A stretch of DNA of 64,000 bases from Qipengyuania gaetbuli (GCF_009827315.1 NZ_WTYF01000004.1:496001-560000), one strand, 5' to 3'; shown: positions 1 to 15,026, counted from the stretch's first letter. Translations and numbers: made by a program. The notes: generated by a model from the sequence alone, not told the origin.

Positions 1-1
1 G

Positions 2-163
2 CTCTATGCGCGGCACCACGGGATCAAGCGGCTTTATACCGAGGCGAGCGACCTCGCCCGCCCCTCGTTCGAGGAAGCCGGTTACATCGCCACCGAAAAG
101 CGCGAGTTCGAAATCGACGGCGTGCCGATCCACAACTGGGCGATGGAAAAGACCGTCGACTGA
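2..163 (+). CDS. C-terminal fragment of a possible GNAT-type acetyltransferase
   Basis: The reading frame is open from the window edge and ends in TGA at 161-163, leaving 53 visible residues. The end has the pattern LYTEAS then SFEEAGYI, then a closing strand with IHNWAMEK. This resembles the last strands of GNAT acyltransferases, where a residue run ending in GY/GF is followed by a short strand and a terminal M-x-K. The acetyl-CoA binding core lies outside the window, so the family call is tentative. It is transcribed toward greA, which runs on the opposite strand, so the two are convergent. Codon use matches the neighbouring housekeeping genes. Confidence 0.55.
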   Translation, partial: LYARHHGIKRLYTEASDLARPSFEEAGYIATEKREFEIDGVPIHNWAMEKTVD

Positions 164-191
164 CGCGCAGACCGATGGCCCCGCGCCACGA

Positions 192-659
192 TCAGATGAA
201 TTCGATCTTCTCGACGAGGTAGAACTTGTCGCCCGAAGGGACGGTCACTTCGACCTCGTCATCGACCTGCTTGCCAATGAGCGCGCGGGCGATCGGCGAA
301 GTATAGGAAATCCGGCCCTTCGAAGCGTCCGCTTCGGTCTGGCCGACGATCTGGTACTTCACCGGCTTGTCGTTTTCGTCGAGCAGCGTGACTGTCGCAC
401 CGAAGACAACCTTGTCGCCCGAAAGCGTGGTCGGATCGATGATCTGCGCACGGCTGATCTTGTCTTCCAGATCGCCGATCATGGCCTCTACCTGGCCCTG
501 GCGTTCTTTGGCGGCGTGGTATTCGGCGTTTTCCGAAAGGTCGCCATGCGCGCGTGCTTCCTCGATCGCATCGACGATCTTCGGACGCTCCGCCCGCAGC
601 ACCTTCAGGTCGGCAGTGAGCTTTTCATAGCCCTCGGCCAGCATCGGCACCTTGTCCAT
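192..659 (-). CDS. greA: Transcription elongation factor GreA
   Basis: GreA binds RNA polymerase through the secondary channel and stimulates cleavage of backtracked RNA, rescuing stalled elongation complexes. The product of 155 residues is close to the usual 158. The N-terminal coiled coil contains the conserved acidic loop region [18 protein letters not shown], and the C-terminal FKBP-like domain carries [16 protein letters not shown]. The frame stays open 20 codons upstream, but the ATG at 657-659 (MDKVPML) matches the family N-terminus, so it is preferred. The gene lies downstream of carB on the same strand with a gap of about 114 nt, so it may be read from the carAB transcript or from its own promoter. 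Confidence 0.96.
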   Translation of the reverse strand: MDKVPMLAEGYEKLTADLKVLRAERPKIVDAIEEARAHGDLSENAEYHAAKERQGQVEAMIGDLEDKISRAQIIDPTTLSGDKVVFGATVTLLDENDKPVKYQIVGQTEADASKGRISYTSPIARALIGKQVDDEVEVTVPSGDKFYLVEKIEFI

Positions 660-773
660 CGAACCCCAATTCCTTCCTGCTCGCGCAATCTCCCGGGACA
701 ATTCGAGCCCGGTCCGCAAGGTTAGCGGAGCCTCGGTCGCTCGGATGTGTGGGAGATACGCCGTGTGTTCTGG

Positions 774-4096
<3,323 letters not shown>

Positions 4097-4097
<1 letters not shown>

Positions 4098-5275
4098 TAC
4101 GCGAGCATTCCCACGAATTTTTCAAAGAGGTAGAAACTGTCCTGCGGGCCGGGGCTTGCCTCGGGGTGGTATTGCACGCCGAAGGCCTTCTTGCCCTTGA
4201 TCGAGATTCCGCAATTGGTGCCGTCGAACAGCGAGACGTGCGTCTGCTCCACCGTGTCGGGCAACGTATCGGCATCGACCGCGAACCCGTGGTTCATGCT
4301 GGTGATCTCGACGAGGCCTTCGCTTGTTCCCCACTCGCTCCCGACACGCTGGACGGGGTGGTTGGCGCCGCGGTGGCCCTGGAACATCTTGGCGGTCTTC
4401 GCTCCGGCGGCAAGGCCGAGCATCTGGTGGCCGAGGCAGATGCCGAACAGCGGGATATCCGCGTCGAGCAGCCCCTTGATCACCGGCACGGCATACTGGC
4501 CGGTCGCCGCCGGATCGCCCGGGCCGTTGGACAGAAACACGCCGTCGGGATTCAGCGACAGCACCTGTTCCAGCGTGGTGCGCGCAGGGACCACGGTCAC
4601 CTTCGCGCCGGCCTTCACGAGGTTGCGGAAGATATTGTCTTTCGCGCCATAGTCGATCGCCACGACATGGGGCCTCTCTGCACTGCTCTCGGTATAACCG
4701 AAGCCCAGCTGCCAGTGGCCGCCGCGCCAGTCTTCCTGTTCGGCGCGCGTCACGGCAGGTACGAGGTCCAGCCCTTCGAGACCCGACCATTCGGCTGCCT
4801 GCTGCTTCAGCGCCTTCATGTCGAACTGGCCGCGCGGGTTATGCGCGATGACCGCATTGGGAGCGCCCAGCAGGCGGATGCGGCGGGTCAGCGCGCGGGT
4901 GTCGACACCCGACAGGCCGATCTTGCCGTGTTCGCGCATCCAGTCGACGAATTCGTTCTGGGCGCGGAAATTCGAATGCGGGGTCACTTCCTGCCGCACG
5001 ATGCAGCCGACCGCGCCGAGCCCGCGGCTCTCGTGATCTTCCTCGTTCGCACCGACATTTCCGATATGCGGGAAGGTGAAAGTGACGATCTGGCTGTCGT
5101 AGGAGGGATCGGTCATCACCTCCTGGTAGCCGGTCATGGCGGTGTTGAAGCAGACTTCGCCCACCGCAGAACCGGTGGAACCGAAGCCTTTGCCCCAGAT
5201 ACAGGTACCGTCCGCGAGGACGAGGACTCCCGTCGCGCCTTTGGGTTGCGCGTGCGAGAATGCGGACAGGGCCAT
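4097..5275 (-). CDS. carA: Carbamoyl-phosphate synthase small (glutaminase) subunit
   Basis: The product of 392 residues hydrolyses glutamine and passes ammonia to CarB. The N-terminal CarA domain includes [11 protein letters not shown]. The C-terminal class I glutamine amidotransferase domain has the nucleophile elbow GICLGHQ, with the catalytic cysteine near residue 280, and the YHPEASPGP His/Glu region near the C-terminus. It lies upstream of carB with a 1-nt overlap, and the pair forms an operon. The divergent YqeY-domain gene begins about 150 nt away, so the promoters of both units lie in 5276-5427, where I see no clear consensus. Confidence 0.98.
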
Positions 5276-5427
5276 TGGGCTCTCCGAGTCAGGGGTTTCC
5301 GGCGATGTGTGCTAAGTCCCAGCCGCTAGGGACGTCAGCGAGTCCCGTCAAGCACAAGACTTGGCTTTGTGGCAGCTTGCCTTACATGGGGCCCGAACCA
5401 TCCACACATTTAGAGCGAAGAGGCCTC

Positions 5428-5880
5428 ATGCTCCGCGAGAAGATCCAGTCCGAAACCGTCACCGCCATGAAGGCCAAGGACAAGGACCGCACCGCCGCGC
5501 TGCGCCTGATCGGGGCGAAGATCAAGGATCGCGATATCGAGCTGCGCACTTCGGACAAGAAGCCGGAGGACGACGACCTCGTCACCGACGTGCTGATGAA
5601 GATGGCCAAGCAGCGCCGCGAATCGATAGCGATGTACGAAGGCGGCGGCCGCCAGGAACTGGCCGACAAGGAAAAGGCCGAACTGGCCGTGATCGAGGAA
5701 TTCCTGCCCAGGCAGCTGAGCGAGGACGAAACCCGCGCCGCGATTGCGCAGATCAAGGCCGACCTCGGCGCCGACGGCATGAAGGACATGGGCCGCGTGA
5801 TGGGCGAGCTGAAGGCCCGCCACGGCGCGACGCTCGACATGACCAAGGCCAGTGGCCTCGTGAAGGAAGCGCTTTCGTGA
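5428..5880 (+). CDS. GatB/YqeY domain protein
   Basis: This 150-residue protein matches the YqeY family, which resembles the C-terminal tRNA-interacting domain of the GatB amidotransferase subunit. Its cellular role is not firmly established. The N-terminus (REKIQSETVTAMKAKDK) and the C-terminal part (DMGRVMGELKARHG) are typical of the family. The ATG at 5428 is chosen because family members start with this helix, although the frame is open further upstream. In many bacteria yqeY lies next to dnaG and rpoD, as here. Its TGA overlaps the GTG of the next gene (GTGA). Confidence 0.9.
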   Translation: MLREKIQSETVTAMKAKDKDRTAALRLIGAKIKDRDIELRTSDKKPEDDDLVTDVLMKMAKQRRESIAMYEGGGRQELADKEKAELAVIEEFLPRQLSEDETRAAIAQIKADLGADGMKDMGRVMGELKARHGATLDMTKASGLVKEALS

Positions 5881-6572
5881 AACGCCTCGCGCTCCTCGCC
5901 GCGCCATTCGCGCTGGCGGCCTGCGGGACGAGCGAACCGGAACCGGCCCCTTCTCCCACGCCGACGCCTGCGCAGCCGCGCACGCTCGTTGGCGCCGATC
6001 TCGATCTCTCGCTGCTCGGCGCGAAAATCGTTGGGCCGCAGGGTCCGGAGGTGGAAACGGTGCTGAGTGCCGGAAATCGCCAGATCGGCACGATGGTCAG
6101 CTTCGTCGCCTGTCCCGAAGGCACGACGGAATGCATTCCGGGCAAGATGCCGGAAGGGACCGTCTACACCTACGTCCACAGCGTGACGCTGGCCGAAGCG
6201 ACCTCAGACGAGCCGGAAGCCGCTCCCAGCGAAGGTCCTGAAGTCGTCGAAAGCCCGCCGACCCTGTTCCGCACCACGGCCAAGGCCCACGGCTTCAACG
6301 CAGCGGTCGGCTATGCCAAGGCGCAGGCGCAGGCGACGCTCGGCAGCGAGGATGCGATCTCGATCACCAGCGACGACGGCCAGCTGATCTGGCGCGTGGT
6401 CGACGGGAGTGGCTGGAAGCCCGGCACGACGCTGACCTTCTGGTGGCAGTCGACGCTGGCGCCCGACGGTCCTGCCGATGCCTACCTGCTGGAAGTGGAA
6501 GGTAACCAGGCAGTCGCGCGCGGCCCCTTCCCGGCCGAGAAAAAAGCGGCAAGCGCGAAGCAGGCCAACTAG
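5877..6572 (+). CDS. Putative lipoprotein of unknown function
   Basis: The GTG start overlaps the yqeY stop by 4 nt, so the two are translationally coupled. The N-terminus (VKRLALLAAPFALAACG) is a lipoprotein signal peptide with lipobox LAAC, so the mature protein should be anchored to a membrane. A Pro/Thr-rich linker follows at about residues 21-35. The rest of the 231 residues is predicted soluble, with a Glu/Pro-rich stretch near the middle and a Lys/Ala-rich C-terminus. I recognise no enzymatic motif. Its position between yqeY and dnaG suggests it shares their transcript. Confidence 0.8.
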   Translation: MKRLALLAAPFALAACGTSEPEPAPSPTPTPAQPRTLVGADLDLSLLGAKIVGPQGPEVETVLSAGNRQIGTMVSFVACPEGTTECIPGKMPEGTVYTYVHSVTLAEATSDEPEAAPSEGPEVVESPPTLFRTTAKAHGFNAAVGYAKAQAQATLGSEDAISITSDDGQLIWRVVDGSGWKPGTTLTFWWQSTLAPDGPADAYLLEVEGNQAVARGPFPAEKKAASAKQAN

Positions 6573-6604
6573 CGGTCCGCCCCTTCACCCGATAGGGAGA
6601 GGCC

Positions 6605-8506
6605 ATGGCCCTCTCTCCCCAATGGCTGGACGAATTGCGCATGCGGACGACCCTGTCCGCAGTAATCGGGCGCACCGTCCGGCTGACCAAGGCGGGGCGC
6701 GAGTTCAGGGCCTGTTGCCCGTTTCACAACGAGAAGACGCCAAGCTTCTACGTCAATGACGAGAAGGGCTTCTACCACTGCTTCGGCTGCGAAGCGCATG
6801 GCGATGCGATCCGCTGGCTGACCGACCAGCGCGGCATGCCGTTCATGGATGCGGTGAAGGAACTGGCGGCCGAGGCCGGGATGGAAGTGCCCGCCCCCGA
6901 CCCGCAGGCCGCCCGCCGCGCGGAAAAGCGCGCCAGCCTGCATGACGTGACCGCTGCCGCGCAGGAATGGTTCGAAGGCAACCTCAGGGGCGCGGACGGT
7001 GCGCGTGCATGTTCATACCTCTCGCGTCGCGGCTTCTCGGAGGCCACGGTTCGCGAATTCGGCTTCGGCTATGCGCCGGAAGACCGGCAGGCGCTGAAAT
7101 CCGCCCTGTCGCGCTTCGAAGAGCCGATGCTGATCGAGGCCGGGATGCGCATCACGGTCGAGGACAAGGAGTCTTACGACAGGTTCCGCGGGCGCCTGAT
7201 GCTCCCCATCCACGATGCCCGCGGCCGCGTTATCGCGTTCGGCGGACGCATCCTCGATGGCGACAGCAATCCCAACGCGCCGAAATACCTGAACTCGCCC
7301 GACACCCCGCTCTTCGACAAGGGGCGCACTCTCTACAATCTCCACCGTGCCGCTCCGGCCGCGCGGCAATCGGGCCGCATGATCGTCGTCGAAGGCTACA
7401 TGGACGCAATCGCACTTGCCAATGCCGGCATCCGCGAAGCCGTGGCACCGCTCGGGACCGCGCTGACCGAAAACCAGATCGAGCTGCTTTGGCGACAGGT
7501 CGAACGTCCCATTCTGTGCTTCGACGGCGACAATGCCGGGCAGCGGGCCGCCATGCGCGCCATCGAAAGGTCACTCCCGATGCTGCGCCCCGGCCACTCG
7601 CTGTCCATCGTGCGCCTGCCCGCAGGCATGGATCCCGACGACCTCATCCGGGAACGCGGCGTCGGTGCGATCGAGGAACTGCTTGCCGCGCCTGCCAGCC
7701 TGCTCGACACCCTCTGGGAATTTGAGAAAGCCGCCGCACCGCTTACCTCTCCCGAGGAAAAGGCCGGACTGAAGGCAAGACTGATGCACCATGTCGAGGC
7801 GATCCAGCACCCCGACATCAGGGCGCTCTACAAGCGAGAGTTGACCCAGCGCTTTTCGGATTTCGCCTTCCCGCCGCGCCCCCAGCGCGAATTCAAGCCG
7901 CACGGCGAATGGAAGAAGGGCGGGTTCCCGGCCGTTTCTCCCCAGCTTTCGCGCGAGGCGGAACAGCGCCTCAAGCGGGCCATCGAAGGTGGCTCGCGCG
8001 ACCGGCTGGCAAGCGCCGTCATCCACGGACTGCTGCGGCATCCCGGCGAAATCGCGCGGCATGAGGCCGCCCTCGCCCGCGTTGCCCAAAGTGACCGAAA
8101 TGTCGGACCGGCGATAGATTCGCTGCTCGCCGCTGCCGAAACGCTTGATTCGCTGGCCGGATCGCCCATATCGCTACCAGACGGCCTACCTGCCCCACCG
8201 GAAACCCGATTATTCGCCTTTCTCGATGAAGGCACCGACCCAGGTGATGCGCGCGAGGACTTGGCCGAAGCCGTGTCACTGCTGGTCGAAAGGCCGGCAC
8301 TCGAAGCCGCGCTCGCTGCCGCGACCGCACGATTCGAGAGCGATCCCGAAGGGGCTTTCGCCGAGCAGCAGCGCCTGTTGAAGCGAAAGCTGGAATTCGA
8401 GGCGCGACTCGGGCAAATGGCAAGCCGCAAGGCCGCTTCGGCGGCTACGAAAGATTCAGAAGCCGCGCAGGATACCGGGCCTGCAAGTGGCGATAGTACG
8501 GACTGA
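6605..8506 (+). CDS. dnaG: DNA primase
   Basis: The product of 633 residues synthesises RNA primers at the replication fork. The N-terminal CHC2 zinc finger has ligands C38, H41, C59 and C62. The TOPRIM catalytic region carries VVEGYMDAIAL (about residues 261-271) and CFDGDNAGQRA (about residue 305). The C-terminal part is diverged, as expected for the helicase-binding domain. The ATG at 6605 follows the purine-rich sequence GGGAGAGGCC. It is followed 9 nt later by rpoD, so this is the dnaG-rpoD part of the classical macromolecular-synthesis operon arrangement. Confidence 0.97.
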   Translation: MALSPQWLDELRMRTTLSAVIGRTVRLTKAGREFRACCPFHNEKTPSFYVNDEKGFYHCFGCEAHGDAIRWLTDQRGMPFMDAVKELAAEAGMEVPAPDPQAARRAEKRASLHDVTAAAQEWFEGNLRGADGARACSYLSRRGFSEATVREFGFGYAPEDRQALKSALSRFEEPMLIEAGMRITVEDKESYDRFRGRLMLPIHDARGRVIAFGGRILDGDSNPNAPKYLNSPDTPLFDKGRTLYNLHRAAPAARQSGRMIVVEGYMDAIALANAGIREAVAPLGTALTENQIELLWRQVERPILCFDGDNAGQRAAMRAIERSLPMLRPGHSLSIVRLPAGMDPDDLIRERGVGAIEELLAAPASLLDTLWEFEKAAAPLTSPEEKAGLKARLMHHVEAIQHPDIRALYKRELTQRFSDFAFPPRPQREFKPHGEWKKGGFPAVSPQLSREAEQRLKRAIEGGSRDRLASAVIHGLLRHPGEIARHEAALARVAQSDRNVGPAIDSLLAAAETLDSLAGSPISLPDGLPAPPETRLFAFLDEGTDPGDAREDLAEAVSLLVERPALEAALAAATARFESDPEGAFAEQQRLLKRKLEFEARLGQMASRKAASAATKDSEAAQDTGPASGDSTD

Positions 8507-8515
8507 TTGCTCTTT

Positions 8516-10540
8516 ATGGCCACCAAGACCAAGTCGGGCGACAAGGATGACGCTCCGCTGATCGACCTCAACGAAGCTTCGGTGAAGAAGCTGCTCTCGA
8601 AAGCGAAGAAAAAGGGTTACGTCACTTACGACGAACTCAACGACGCGCTGCCGCAGGGCGAAATGAGTTCCGACCAGATCGAGGACATCCAGTCGGCGCT
8701 GTCCGAAATGGGCGTGCAGATCGTCGAGAACGACGAAGATGCCGAACAGGACGACGAGGTTGAGGAAATCGCGCCTGCCCCCTCTTCCGGTGAAGAGAAG
8801 GAAGCGGCCAAGAAGCCGGCCGGCCCGAAGAAGCTGGCCGCGGGCGAACGCACCGACGATCCGGTGCGCATGTACCTGCGCGAAATGGGCGCGGTGGAAC
8901 TGCTCAGCCGCGAAGGCGAAATCGCGATTGCCAAGCGTATCGAGGCGGGCCGCGATATGATGATCATGGGCCTGTGCCAGAGCCCGATCACCTTCCACGC
9001 CATTATCCAGTGGTCCGAAGCCCTCAACAACGAGGAAATGCAGCTGCGCGAGATCCTCGATCTCGACGCCATGCTGTCCAAGGAACCGCCGGCCGACAAG
9101 CTGAACGACGACGCCGAAGACGACGACGACGACGGCGAGATCTCGGAAGAAACCGCCGGCCCGACCATCCGCGATGACGACGAGGATGACGACGAGGACG
9201 AAAGCGGCGACGATGACGACGAAGACGGCGAAGGTTCGTCCAAGCGCCGCGACGACGACGACGAGGAAGACAACACCATGTCCCTCGCCCAGATGGAAGC
9301 CGCGCTGAAGCCGGATGCCATCGAGCGTTTCGCACGCATCACCGATCTCTTCGGCAAGTTCGAGAAGCTGCAGGCAGAACGCGTCGAGGTCATGGGCCGC
9401 GGAGAAAATTTCCCGCCCGCCAAGGAAAAGAAGTACGAAGCGCTGTCGGAACAGCTCACCGCCGAGGTGGAGAGCGTCCAGTTCCACGCGACCAAGATCG
9501 AATTCCTGGTCGACAATCTCTATGCCTTCAACCGCCGCCTGACCGCCCTCGGCGGCCAGATGCTGCGCCTTGCGGAACGCCACAAGGTCAAGCGTTCGGA
9601 CTTCCTCGATGCCTATATCGGCAACGAGCTCGACGACACGTGGATGGAAGAGAAGGTCAAGAAGGACAAGAAGTGGGCCGCCTTCGCCGAGAAGGAAGCC
9701 GACGCGATCGACCGCATCCGCGCCGAGATCACCGACATCGCCAGCCAGACCGGCATGGCGCTGCCCGAATTCCGCCGCATCGTAAACATGGTCCAGAAGG
9801 GCGAGCGTGAAGCGCGTATCGCCAAGAAGGAAATGGTCGAGGCGAACCTGCGCCTCGTGATCTCGATCGCGAAGAAGTATACCAACCGCGGCCTGCAGTT
9901 CCTCGACCTGATCCAGGAAGGGAACATCGGCCTGATGAAGGCGGTCGACAAGTTCGAATACCGCCGCGGCTACAAGTTCAGCACCTATGCGACGTGGTGG
10001 ATCAGGCAGGCGATCACCCGCTCGATCGCCGACCAGGCCCGCACGATCCGTATCCCGGTCCACATGATCGAGACGATCAACAAGCTGGTCCGCTGTTCGC
10101 GCCAGTTCCTGCACGACCAGGGCCGCGAACCGACGCCCGAAGAGATGGCGGAGAAGCTCTCCATGCCGCTCGAAAAGGTGCGCAAGGTGATGAAGATCGC
10201 CAAGGAACCGATCAGCCTCGAAACGCCGATCGGCGACGAGGAAGATTCGCACCTCGGCGATTTCATCGAGGACAAGAACGCGATCATCCCGGTGGACGCG
10301 GCAATCCAGGCGAACCTCAAGGAAACGGTCACCCGCGTCCTTGCCTCGCTTACGCCGCGTGAAGAACGCGTGCTGCGCATGCGCTTCGGCATCGGCATGA
10401 ACACCGATCACACGCTGGAGGAAGTGGGCCAGCAGTTCTCGGTGACGCGCGAGCGTATCCGCCAGATCGAAGCGAAGGCACTGCGCAAGCTCAAGCACCC
10501 GAGCCGCAGCCGCAAGATGCGCAGCTTCCTCGACCAGTAA
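8516..10540 (+). CDS. rpoD: RNA polymerase primary sigma factor (sigma-70, RpoD)
   Basis: The product of 674 residues is the housekeeping sigma factor. Region 1.1 occupies the first ~80 residues. Region 1.2 follows ([22 protein letters not shown]), then a non-conserved region with an unusually long Asp/Glu run at about residues 197-255. Region 2 contains [19 protein letters not shown], region 3 follows, and region 4 ends with the helix-turn-helix [18 protein letters not shown]. The ATG at 8516 (MATKTKS) is preferred over an in-frame TTG at 8507 because related proteins begin this way. The hairpin just downstream may end the operon. Confidence 0.97.
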   Translation: MATKTKSGDKDDAPLIDLNEASVKKLLSKAKKKGYVTYDELNDALPQGEMSSDQIEDIQSALSEMGVQIVENDEDAEQDDEVEEIAPAPSSGEEKEAAKKPAGPKKLAAGERTDDPVRMYLREMGAVELLSREGEIAIAKRIEAGRDMMIMGLCQSPITFHAIIQWSEALNNEEMQLREILDLDAMLSKEPPADKLNDDAEDDDDDGEISEETAGPTIRDDDEDDDEDESGDDDDEDGEGSSKRRDDDDEEDNTMSLAQMEAALKPDAIERFARITDLFGKFEKLQAERVEVMGRGENFPPAKEKKYEALSEQLTAEVESVQFHATKIEFLVDNLYAFNRRLTALGGQMLRLAERHKVKRSDFLDAYIGNELDDTWMEEKVKKDKKWAAFAEKEADAIDRIRAEITDIASQTGMALPEFRRIVNMVQKGEREARIAKKEMVEANLRLVISIAKKYTNRGLQFLDLIQEGNIGLMKAVDKFEYRRGYKFSTYATWWIRQAITRSIADQARTIRIPVHMIETINKLVRCSRQFLHDQGREPTPEEMAEKLSMPLEKVRKVMKIAKEPISLETPIGDEEDSHLGDFIEDKNAIIPVDAAIQANLKETVTRVLASLTPREERVLRMRFGIGMNTDHTLEEVGQQFSVTRERIRQIEAKALRKLKHPSRSRKMRSFLDQ

Positions 10541-10551
10541 TTTCCAGTCCG

Positions 10552-10581
10552 GTCGGGGCTATCTCACTGATAAGCCCCGAC
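10552..10581 (+). terminator. Hairpin after rpoD, probable weak terminator
   Basis: A perfect 9-bp GC-rich inverted repeat (GTCGGGGCT and AGCCCCGAC) with a 12-nt loop begins 12 nt after the rpoD stop. No T-tract follows, so it may act as a Rho-assisted terminator or an RNA 3'-end stabiliser rather than a classical intrinsic terminator. Confidence 0.45.
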
Positions 10582-10651
10582 TGTCGGCGCCCCTGGACCA
10601 ATCACTCGAAAACATTCCCGTTTTTGCGGGAACCACGCGCTTCCGTGACGA

Positions 10652-12145
10652 TTGCGTGCGGTAAGAGGTCGATACGCCGGACGCACGATCCGGAACGCCT
10701 TCGGGGGTAAGCGCATACCGCAACACGTATCAGAAATCGACTTCCGGGAGCTCCTCGCCAGCTCGCCCAACCCCTATGTCCTGTTGAACCGCGACCTCGA
10801 AATCGCCTGGATGAACGACGCCTACCTGCGCGTCACCATGCGGGATCGGGATTCGATCGAGGGTCGCAACATATTCGAGGCATTCCCGAGCGAAGGCGAA
10901 AGCTACCGCCAGTTGTCGGAATCCCTCGAACGCGTACTCCGGACCGGAGAACCCGACGAAATCGCGCATATCCGCTACGATATCGCCAATCCCGACGGCA
11001 GTTTCGACACGCATTTCTGGAGCGCGACCCACACGCCGCTAAAAGGTGACGACGGACAGGTCCGATACATTCTCCAGCATACGGTCAACATTACCGAACT
11101 GGAGACCCTGCGCCGGACCATCGACGAGGCCGGCGTCGTCGAACGGGCGAAGAAGGTCGAGGAGCGCTACCGGACCGCTTCGGAAGAGCTGGAACGCGCG
11201 CGGATGCTGCTGGAGCAGGCCCCGGGATTTGTCGCGGTCCTGTCAGGCCCCGAACATAATTTCGTGCTCGCAAACGCTGCATACCGTCGCCTTCTCGGCG
11301 GTCGCAAGCTGATCGGGCGCACTATCGCAGAAGCCCTGCCCGAAGTCGTGGAACAGGGCTTCCTGCGCATCCTCGACGAGGTCCGCGCCACCGGCAAACC
11401 CTATTTCGGCAATCGAGAACTGGTGACCCTCGTCGACCCGGAAACGGGCAAGGCGGAGGAATCACACCTCGAATTCATCTTCCAGCCCATCAGCGAAAAA
11501 TCGGGCGAGGTGACTGGCATCCTGATCCAGGGATACGACGTCAGCGAAGAGGTGGAGGCGGAAGAGCGGCAGAAACTGCTGATCAACGAACTCAATCACC
11601 GCGTGAAGAATACGCTCGCCATCGTGCAGGGCCTCGCCCAGCAGTCGTTCAAGACGGACCAGGGCGACCATGGCCTCGATGTCTTCGCCGCGCGCCTTGC
11701 TGCGCTCGCCAGCGCGCACAATCTGCTCACCGAGTTCAACTGGAAGAAAGCCGACGTCGAGAAGATCGTCCGCCGTTCGCTGGAGGCCACCGCCGGAACC
11801 CAGTCGGAACGGTATTCGCTGACCGGACCCAAGGTCACGCTCGACCCGCAATCTGCAGTCGCCCTGGCCATGGTAGTCCATGAACTGGCCACCAACGCCC
11901 TTAAGTACGGAGCTCTGTCGGACGACAAGGGCTGCATCAACATCACCTGGGACCGCCGCTCAGAGGAAGACGGATCACGCCTGATCTTCGACTGGCGCGA
12001 AAGCGGCGGGCCTGCCATCGATGCCCCGACCCGGCGCGGCTTCGGGTCCCGACTCATCTCCCGCGCCTTCGGCAATCGCGGCGACTGCGCCGACCTCACC
12101 TACCACGAAGACGGCCTGCATTGCCGCTTGGAGACGAAACTGTGA
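10652..12145 (+). CDS. PAS-domain HWE-type sensor histidine kinase
   Basis: This cytoplasmic kinase has no membrane segment. A first PAS domain begins immediately (LLASSPNPYVLLNRDLEIAW), and a second lies at about residues 185-300. The kinase core contains NELNHRVKNTLAIVQGLAQQ near residue 310, whose H is the phospho-acceptor, and WRESGGP, the W-x-E signature of the HWE family. The kinase probably phosphorylates the receiver encoded next, whose GTG overlaps its stop. The start is uncertain: the first usable codon is TTG at 10652, there is no in-frame ATG before the PAS domain, and no ribosome binding site stands out. Family members often feed the general stress response, but no phyR or ecfG gene is in view. 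Confidence 0.88.
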   Translation: MRAVRGRYAGRTIRNAFGGKRIPQHVSEIDFRELLASSPNPYVLLNRDLEIAWMNDAYLRVTMRDRDSIEGRNIFEAFPSEGESYRQLSESLERVLRTGEPDEIAHIRYDIANPDGSFDTHFWSATHTPLKGDDGQVRYILQHTVNITELETLRRTIDEAGVVERAKKVEERYRTASEELERARMLLEQAPGFVAVLSGPEHNFVLANAAYRRLLGGRKLIGRTIAEALPEVVEQGFLRILDEVRATGKPYFGNRELVTLVDPETGKAEESHLEFIFQPISEKSGEVTGILIQGYDVSEEVEAEERQKLLINELNHRVKNTLAIVQGLAQQSFKTDQGDHGLDVFAARLAALASAHNLLTEFNWKKADVEKIVRRSLEATAGTQSERYSLTGPKVTLDPQSAVALAMVVHELATNALKYGALSDDKGCINITWDRRSEEDGSRLIFDWRESGGPAIDAPTRRGFGSRLISRAFGNRGDCADLTYHEDGLHCRLETKL

Positions 12146-12492
12146 AACTCGACGGTGCCCGGCTTTTGATACTGGAAGACGAACCGATCATCGCTTTCGG
12201 CCTCGAAGACATGTTGCTCGATGAAGGCGCACAGGTTTCTCTCGCCACGGCGCTGGACGAAGCGGAAGACCACTTGGCCGGCAGTACGTTCGATTGCGCG
12301 ATACTCGACGTAAACGTGCGCGGGGAAAAGAGCTACGGTTTCGCCGAGGCGCTAAAGGGCCGCGGCATCCGCTTCATTTTCGCCACCGGCTACGGCGAAA
12401 GCGCCCATCCGGACGAATTCATGGACGTACCGACGATCACCAAGCCCTATTCGATCCAGCAAATCAGGGACACGCTGGAACGCCTCGCCTGA
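12142..12492 (+). CDS. Single-domain response regulator (receiver)
   Basis: The product of 116 residues is a lone receiver domain. The acidic pocket is E12-D13, the predicted phosphorylation site is D56 (CAILDVNV), and the conserved lysine lies in TKPYS near the C-terminus. There is no output domain, so it likely acts by phosphotransfer or protein contact. The GTG start overlaps the kinase stop (GTGA), which makes the kinase its probable partner. Confidence 0.88.
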   Translation: MKLDGARLLILEDEPIIAFGLEDMLLDEGAQVSLATALDEAEDHLAGSTFDCAILDVNVRGEKSYGFAEALKGRGIRFIFATGYGESAHPDEFMDVPTITKPYSIQQIRDTLERLA

Positions 12493-12566
12493 CAAGGGGC
12501 AGGATCAGCCGTGGATGACGGCACAAGACGGTGGATTGCCATTCCGTAAGTGCGTATGGCCGCCCC

Positions 12567-13004
<438 letters not shown>

Positions 13005-13005
13005 C

Positions 13006-14319
<1,314 letters not shown>

Positions 14320-14330
14320 GGAGACATCCG

Positions 14331-14555
14331 ATGGAAGACCGCGAACCCGGACACCAGGATCACGACCTCATCCCCGACGCCACGGAAGAGGTGAAGAGCA
14401 TGGCCAAGCAGGGGCTCGACCATCCGTCGACCAAGCCGGTCCTCGTCGGCGCGGCCATCGGCGCGGTAGCCGGCGGAATCCTTCCCGTGGTGACCTGGCC
14501 CATCGGCCTCGTGGCCGGAGCCGGCATAGCTCTCTACAAACGACTAAGGCCGTAA
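14331..14555 (+). CDS. Small membrane protein of unknown function
   Basis: This 74-residue product starts after the ribosome binding site AAGGAGACATCCG. The first ~35 residues are acidic and hydrophilic. They are followed by one or two Gly/Ala-rich hydrophobic segments (VGAAIGAVAGGILP and IGLVAGAGIALY) with the small-residue spacing of glycine-zipper membrane helices, and a basic end (KRLRP). It sits directly between glyA and nrdR, with its stop adjacent to the nrdR ATG. I do not recognise a named family. Confidence 0.75.
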   Translation: MEDREPGHQDHDLIPDATEEVKSMAKQGLDHPSTKPVLVGAAIGAVAGGILPVVTWPIGLVAGAGIALYKRLRP

Positions 14556-15026
14556 ATGCGCTGTCCATTTTGTGCCAATGACGACAGCCAGGTAAAGGAT
14601 AGTCGTCCGACCGAGGATTCCACCTCGATCCGGCGCCGCCGCCAGTGTTCGAGCTGCGGCGCACGCTTCACGACGTTCGAACGCGTCCAGCTGCGCGAAG
14701 TCACGGTGGTCAAATCCGGCGACCGGCGCGAAGCTTTCGACCGGAGCAAACTGGAACAGTCCATTTCGCTCGCCTGCCGCAAGCGCGACGTTTCCGCGGA
14801 CCGGATCGACCGGCTTGTGTCGGGCATCCAGCGCCAGGTGGAAACTGCCGGAGAGGCCGAAGTTGCATCGCAGCGCATCGGCGAAATGGTGATGGACGGC
14901 CTGCGCCAGCTCGACAGCGTTGCCTATATCCGTTTCGCCTCGGTCTATCGCGATTTCAACGAAGCCCGCGATTTCGAGGAATTCGCCAGCACCGTGCAGG
15001 AAGCCGCCGCCAATGAGCGAGGCTGA
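14556..15026 (+). CDS. nrdR: Transcriptional repressor NrdR
   Basis: The product of 156 residues is the ATP/dATP-sensing repressor that binds NrdR boxes in front of ribonucleotide reductase genes. The zinc ribbon uses C3, C6, C31 and C34, with the DSR motif between them ([19 protein letters not shown]). The ATP-cone domain follows and includes [15 protein letters not shown]. The C-terminal segment [15 protein letters not shown] is diagnostic. The ATG directly follows the stop of the small membrane gene. Its 3' end overlaps the next gene by 14 nt. Confidence 0.97.
   Translation: MRCPFCANDDSQVKDSRPTEDSTSIRRRRQCSSCGARFTTFERVQLREVTVVKSGDRREAFDRSKLEQSISLACRKRDVSADRIDRLVSGIQRQVETAGEAEVASQRIGEMVMDGLRQLDSVAYIRFASVYRDFNEARDFEEFASTVQEAAANERG

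Noticed and set aside
5276..5427. Promoter or attenuator of carAB
   Set aside because: Weak -35/-10-like strings can be found, but none with convincing spacing, and no leader peptide or terminator-antiterminator structure was evident.
8456..10498. 680-codon open frame antisense to rpoD
   Set aside because: It is a shadow of a GC-rich coding sequence. Its translation is full of His, Asp and Arg typical of antisense frames and it has no domain, whereas rpoD on the other strand is certain.
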